The notes beneath the pieces are model-generated. The model did no database searches, was not told where the DNA came from, and was given only the letters and a program-made list of their open reading frames with translations. From Streptomyces bikiniensis (GTDB lineage: Bacteria > Actinomycetota > Actinomycetes > Streptomycetales > Streptomycetaceae), in the NCBI GenBank assembly GCA_000716465.1, contig JNWL01000089.1, positions 1 through 8,302 on the forward strand: a stretch of DNA of 8,302 bases. Reading direction: 5' to 3'. Each line of letters opens with the position of its first letter. Position 1 is the stretch's first letter. Made by a program: the position numbers and the translations under genes. Below, in pieces: positions 5,130-8,302 of this stretch.

Positions 5130-5570
5130 ATGTCTCAAGCGTGGTGGCGGGTGACCGCAGGATTGTGCGCCATGGTCATGCTCGGACTGGTCGCGGTGGC
5201 GGTGTTCGTGGACCTGGACACCGGTGACCGGGTGGCCAGCATCATCGGCGCAGCCGCAGGCCTGGCGGGACTGACCCTCGCTCTCCGGCAGGGAACAACC
5301 CCCGCACCCTCGTCACCCACCGCACCGCCGGTGAGCGGGGCGCGGTCGGTGCGGGCGGGAGGCTCGATCGGCCGGGCGGTCACCGGAGACGGCCACACCC
5401 TCACCCACCCCTCCCCCACCATCCCTCCCGGCAGCGCCCCGGCGCCCGGTGGCGCGGGCGGCACGGTGCCGGGGGCACCCGGTGAGCGGGGGGTCGAGGC
5501 CGGGGGTTCGATCGGCGAAGCCGTCACCGGTGACGCCCCTAAGCAGGACGGACCGTCGAACCAGCCGTGA
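5130..5570 (+). CDS. small membrane protein with two AGGSIGxAVTGD motifs; putative effector of the downstream receptor
   Basis: The 146-residue protein is read from ATG 5130 (MSQAWWRVTAG), preceded by a G-rich stretch at 5116-5123; an in-frame ATG at 4983 adds 49 residues that look non-coding. Two hydrophobic segments, about 8-26 (VTAGLCAMVMLGLVAVAVF) and 35-52 (VASIIGAAAGLAGLTLAL), flank an acidic turn (DLDTGD) and predict a membrane hairpin. A Pro/Gly/Ser-rich tail follows with two copies of one motif: residues 71-88 (ARSVRAGGSIGRAVTGDG) and 119-136 (ERGVEAGGSIGEAVTGDA). A related motif occurs near the N-terminus of the next protein. The stop overlaps the next start (GTGA), so the two are likely translated together. 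In actinomycete amyloid-signalling systems, short Gly-rich motifs shared by an NLR and an adjacent protein allow templated activation. By that analogy this could be a pore-forming or membrane-disrupting effector. No enzymatic domain is seen. Confidence 0.75.
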   Translation: MSQAWWRVTAGLCAMVMLGLVAVAVFVDLDTGDRVASIIGAAAGLAGLTLALRQGTTPAPSSPTAPPVSGARSVRAGGSIGRAVTGDGHTLTHPSPTIPPGSAPAPGGAGGTVPGAPGERGVEAGGSIGEAVTGDAPKQDGPSNQP

Positions 5571-8302
5571 GTCCCCTGTGGCCCAAGCGGGCGAAGAAGA
5601 GCAACACCGAGAACCTCGAGGCCGAAGAGCCGAAGGAAATCTCCGAGGCTGCACCGACGTCGGCGGTGCCGGCAGCGACCGTTCCGCCTCAAGGCACAGC
5701 CGGTGTAGGGGAACGCGCGCTGAACGCGGGCGGTGATCTTGGGCTGGGGATCAGCGGGGATCACGTATCCATGCAAGGCGTGACGATCAATATGGGTGTG
5801 CCGGGACCGTCGGAGCGGGTGGTGTCGTTCCCGATCGTGGTGGGCACTGTGCCGGCGGCGGCAAGCCGGTACCAGGCACGGTCCCAGAGCGGGCTGCTGC
5901 GCACCGCGCTGGAGGACGGCGGAACAGTCGTCCTCACCGGAACCCCTGCACAAGACACCGGAGGCCAAGACGACACCGGCCAGGACGAGGGCGGGTCGGG
6001 TGATGCGCGGTGGGTGTTGTCAGGTTTGGGCGGGGTCGGCAAGACCCAGATCGCCGCCCACCACGCACGTATCCAGATCGCCGATGGCCGGGCGGATGTG
6101 GTGGTGTGGGCCACGGCCACCGACCGCTCCGGTGTTCTGTCCGCCTACGCCCAAGCCGCCCGCGCCCTCGCTCTCCCAGGCGTCGCTGAGGACGATGAAC
6201 AGAACGCGGCTCTTTTCCTGGCCTGGCTCCAGCCCCGCCCAGTGGCGGCGGGGACGCGGGCGGTGCGCTGGCTGATCGTGCTGGACAACATCACCGACCC
6301 CAACCACCTGACCGGCCTGTGGCCCCCCGCCTCACCCCTCGGCCAGACCCTGGCCACCACCCGGCGCCGCGACGCCGCCCTGCGCGACCGCGGCACTCGG
6401 ATCGACGTCGATGTCTTCACTTCTGCCGAAGCCCTGGCTTTCCTCACCCGACGCCTCACCGACTACGGACACACCGAACCCGAGCACGACCTGCGCGCCC
6501 TGGCTCACGCTCTGGGGTATCTGCCACTCGCTCTCGCGCAGGCCGCCGCTTACCTCGCCGACACCGGACACACCGCGGCCGACTACCACCGGATGCTGAC
6601 CGAACGCACCGCACGCCTGGCCGAACTCACCCCCGATGCCCTACCTGACGACCAAGAACTCCCCGTCGCGGCCGTCTGGGACCTCAGCCTCCAGCACGCC
6701 GACACCCTGCCACCGGCCGGCCTGGCCAGGCCTCTACTCGCTCTGCTTTCGGCCCTGTCCTCTGACGGCATCCCCACCGCACTGACCTCCACCGAAACTG
6801 CCCGCGACTACCTCGGCCAAAATGCCATAGATGCAGACCCCACTTCCGAAGCTGCAGAATGCAGGAAGCGGGTCGAGGAACGGCAGGTCATACAGGCCCT
6901 CAGCGTGTTACACCGTCTCAGCCTTATCGACCACACCCCTGACGCCACCCGCGTCCACGCGCTGGTCCAGCACACCACCCGCGAAACCCTCACTCCTGAG
7001 CAACAGACCACTACCACTCTGGCTGCCGCCGATGCCCTCCTCGAAGCATGGCCCGAGCGCCCGGACCACGGGGCTCTGCCCGTACTCATCGCCAATGTCA
7101 GCGCGCTGCACGCCGCTGGTCCGCCCCGCGAAGACGGCGGACTTCACACCATTCTCTTCATAGCAGGCCAGACCCTCGGAAGCACTGGGCAGATCACCGC
7201 AGCCCACACCTACTTTGATTATCTGCACAACACTGCTCACCGTCTCCTAGGTCCCGACCACCCCGACACACTCGCCGCCCGAGGCAACCTCGCCTCCTGG
7301 CGCGGGGAAGCAGGAGACACACAAGGCGCCGTCAACGCCTACGCCGAACTCCTCAACGACCAGCTACGGATCCTGGGACCCGACCACCCCAACACACTCG
7401 CCACCCGCAGTAACCTCGCCTCCTGGCGCGGGCAAACCGGAAGCACACAAGGCGCCGCAGATGCCTTCGCCGAACTCCTCAAAGACCGCCTGCGCATCCT
7501 GGGACCCGACCACCCCGACACACTCGCCACCCGCAGTAACCTCGCCTCCTGGCGCGGGGAAGCAGGAGACACACAAGGCGCCGCAGATGCCACCGCCGAA
7601 CTCCTCAAAGACCGCCTGCGCATCCTGGGACCCGACCACCCCAACACACTCACCACCCGAGGCAACCTCGCCCACTGGCGCGGGCAAGCAGGAGACACAC
7701 AAGGCGCCGCAGATGCCACCGCCGAACTCCTCAAAGACCAGCTACGGATCCTAGGACCCGACCACCCCAACACACTCACCACCCGAGGCAACCTCGCCTC
7801 CTGGCGCGGGCAAGCAGGAGACACACAAGGCGCCGTCAACGCCTACGCCAAACTCCTCAACGACCAGCTACGGATCCTGGGACCCGACCACCCCAACACA
7901 CTCGCCACCCGCAGTAACCTCGCCTCCTGGCGCGGGGAAGCAGGAGACACACAAGGCGCCGCAGATGCCACCGCCGAACTCCTCAACGACCAGCTACGGA
8001 TCCTGGGACCCGACCACCCCGACACACTCATCACCCGAGGCAACCTCGCCTCCTGGCGCGGGCAAGCAGGAGACACACAAGGCGCCGCAGATGCCACCGC
8101 CGAACTCCTCAACGACCGCCTGCGCATCCTGGGACCCGACCACCCCAACACACTCATCACCCGAGGCAACCTCGCCCACTGGACTCAGGAATTAGACCGG
8201 CTAACTGATCGTTTCAGAATGCCGTCCTGCGGAGACGCTGGCAGCCCATGGAACAATCCCTTCAGCCACGGGCTCAGGGGGGATGACGCCGCATGGAACG
8301 GG
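5567..8302 (+). CDS. STAND/NLR-like NB-ARC ATPase with TPR array (3' end beyond window)
   Basis: The frame opens at GTG 5567, overlapping the previous stop, and is still open after 912 codons. Residues 1-45 are charged and disordered. Residues 49-66 carry a Gly-rich motif (ERALNAGGDLGLGISGDH) like those in the upstream membrane protein. A linker of the VGTVPAAASRYQAR type follows. The NB-ARC core has Walker A GLGGVGKT (153-160, Lys159), Walker B LIVLDN (236-241, Asp240), sensor-like TTRRRD (264-269), the GxP motif GYLP (317-320), and an ARC2 VHALVQ with His464 in the MHD position. From residue 562 (7250) come 42-residue tetratricopeptide-type repeats, each starting GPDHP(D/N)TL, seven complete and one broken. 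STAND proteins stay ADP-bound until the repeat domain senses a ligand, then oligomerise. No N-terminal enzyme domain is present, so output probably passes to the coupled membrane protein. From 8183 the sequence leaves the repeat pattern and the ending may be aberrant. Confidence 0.85.
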   Translation, partial: MSPLWPKRAKKSNTENLEAEEPKEISEAAPTSAVPAATVPPQGTAGVGERALNAGGDLGLGISGDHVSMQGVTINMGVPGPSERVVSFPIVVGTVPAAASRYQARSQSGLLRTALEDGGTVVLTGTPAQDTGGQDDTGQDEGGSGDARWVLSGLGGVGKTQIAAHHARIQIADGRADVVVWATATDRSGVLSAYAQAARALALPGVAEDDEQNAALFLAWLQPRPVAAGTRAVRWLIVLDNITDPNHLTGLWPPASPLGQTLATTRRRDAALRDRGTRIDVDVFTSAEALAFLTRRLTDYGHTEPEHDLRALAHALGYLPLALAQAAAYLADTGHTAADYHRMLTERTARLAELTPDALPDDQELPVAAVWDLSLQHADTLPPAGLARPLLALLSALSSDGIPTALTSTETARDYLGQNAIDADPTSEAAECRKRVEERQVIQALSVLHRLSLIDHTPDATRVHALVQHTTRETLTPEQQTTTTLAAADALLEAWPERPDHGALPVLIANVSALHAAGPPREDGGLHTILFIAGQTLGSTGQITAAHTYFDYLHNTAHRLLGPDHPDTLAARGNLASWRGEAGDTQGAVNAYAELLNDQLRILGPDHPNTLATRSNLASWRGQTGSTQGAADAFAELLKDRLRILGPDHPDTLATRSNLASWRGEAGDTQGAADATAELLKDRLRILGPDHPNTLTTRGNLAHWRGQAGDTQGAADATAELLKDQLRILGPDHPNTLTTRGNLASWRGQAGDTQGAVNAYAKLLNDQLRILGPDHPNTLATRSNLASWRGEAGDTQGAADATAELLNDQLRILGPDHPDTLITRGNLASWRGQAGDTQGAADATAELLNDRLRILGPDHPNTLITRGNLAHWTQELDRLTDRFRMPSCGDAGSPWNNPFSHGLRGDDAAWNG
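7250..8182 (+). repeat. 126-bp tandem repeat array encoding TPR units
   Basis: Units begin at 7250, 7376, 7502, 7628, 7754, 7880, 8006 and 8132, exactly 126 bp apart; the eighth is interrupted. They are nearly identical in DNA, including silent positions. Differences cluster at a few codons: D/N after GPDHP, A/T/I before the TR dipeptide, RGN versus RSN, ASW versus AHW, GEA versus GQA, ADAT/VNAY/ADAF, and K/N and Q/R in the LL(K/N)D(Q/R)LRIL helix. The combinations are shuffled between units, the sign of recombination or gene conversion within the array. Confidence 0.9.
8183..8302. other. abrupt non-repeat sequence at window end
   Basis: After GCCCACTGG the repeat should continue CGCGGGCAAGCAGG, but the sequence changes to ACTCAGGAATTAGACC and GC drops locally. 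The plus frame remains open without resemblance to TPR. A minus-strand frame (8205 to 8302) reads PVPCGVIPPEPVAEGIVPWA and stops at TAG. This may be an insertion-sequence end, a deletion scar, or the natural divergent C-terminus; the window ends before this can be decided. Confidence 0.35.

Noticed and set aside
5135..5968. 277-codon minus-strand frame opposite the membrane protein
   Set aside because: Pro/Arg/Ser-rich shadow of the membrane protein and receptor genes; the Gly-rich motifs and TPR/NB-ARC features are all on the plus strand.
7339..8169. Repetitive minus-strand frames rich in CVSPACPRQ-like repeats
   Set aside because: They are the antisense of the TPR repeats; repetition in any frame is inherited from the 126-bp array.
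7250..8182. CRISPR array
   Set aside because: The repeats are contiguous 126-bp coding units with no unique spacers and encode TPR motifs in frame.

Overview
The window is high-GC DNA with a strong G/C bias at third codon positions. Together with the protein families present this points to an actinomycete, most likely Streptomyces or a close relative. It reads as an accessory, mobile-element-derived region: a relaxase fragment, a dead gene copy, orphan toxin-like genes, a genomic-defence-type nuclease and a repeat-rich receptor lie together with no housekeeping genes.

Left part (1-2345). A minus-strand MobF/TrwC relaxase N-terminus is cut off near position 88, by a junction or by the start of unrelated sequence. 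Its upstream region holds two 22-bp direct repeats. Diverging from it is an orphan RelE/ParE-like gene (1002-1298) with a hairpin leader and a good ribosome binding site. A lower-GC gene (1475-2161) follows, encoding an unrecognised protein with one helix-turn-helix-like segment. A long hairpin (2282-2319) then separates it from a convergent gene.

Middle part (2346-5129). A minus-strand protein of unknown function has a reading frame that extends about 81 codons past its first Met with no normal start codon. A plus-strand pair of tiny Cys-containing ORFs (3382-3656) overlaps by ATGA. Next comes a decayed second copy of the RelE-like gene (3724 to about 3973), which has lost its start codon and gained a stop and a frameshift, yet keeps the same hairpin leader as the intact copy. 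A membrane-anchored Mrr-type endonuclease (4005-4586, minus) follows. The stretch 4612-5129 holds only weak minus-strand coding traces.

Right part (5130-8302). This is the most interesting piece: a two-gene unit with a GTGA overlap. The first gene encodes a small protein with a predicted two-helix membrane hairpin and two copies of an AGGSIGxAVTGD motif. The second encodes a large STAND/NLR-like NTPase: a related AGGDLGLGISGD motif at the N-terminus, an NB-ARC core, and a C-terminal array of 126-bp (42-residue) tetratricopeptide repeats that are almost identical at DNA level. The shared motif suggests a receptor (NB-ARC-TPR) that signals to a membrane effector through motif templating, as in bacterial amyloid-signalling NLR systems. 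The repeat array stops abruptly at 8183 inside unrelated sequence, and the frame is still open at the window edge.
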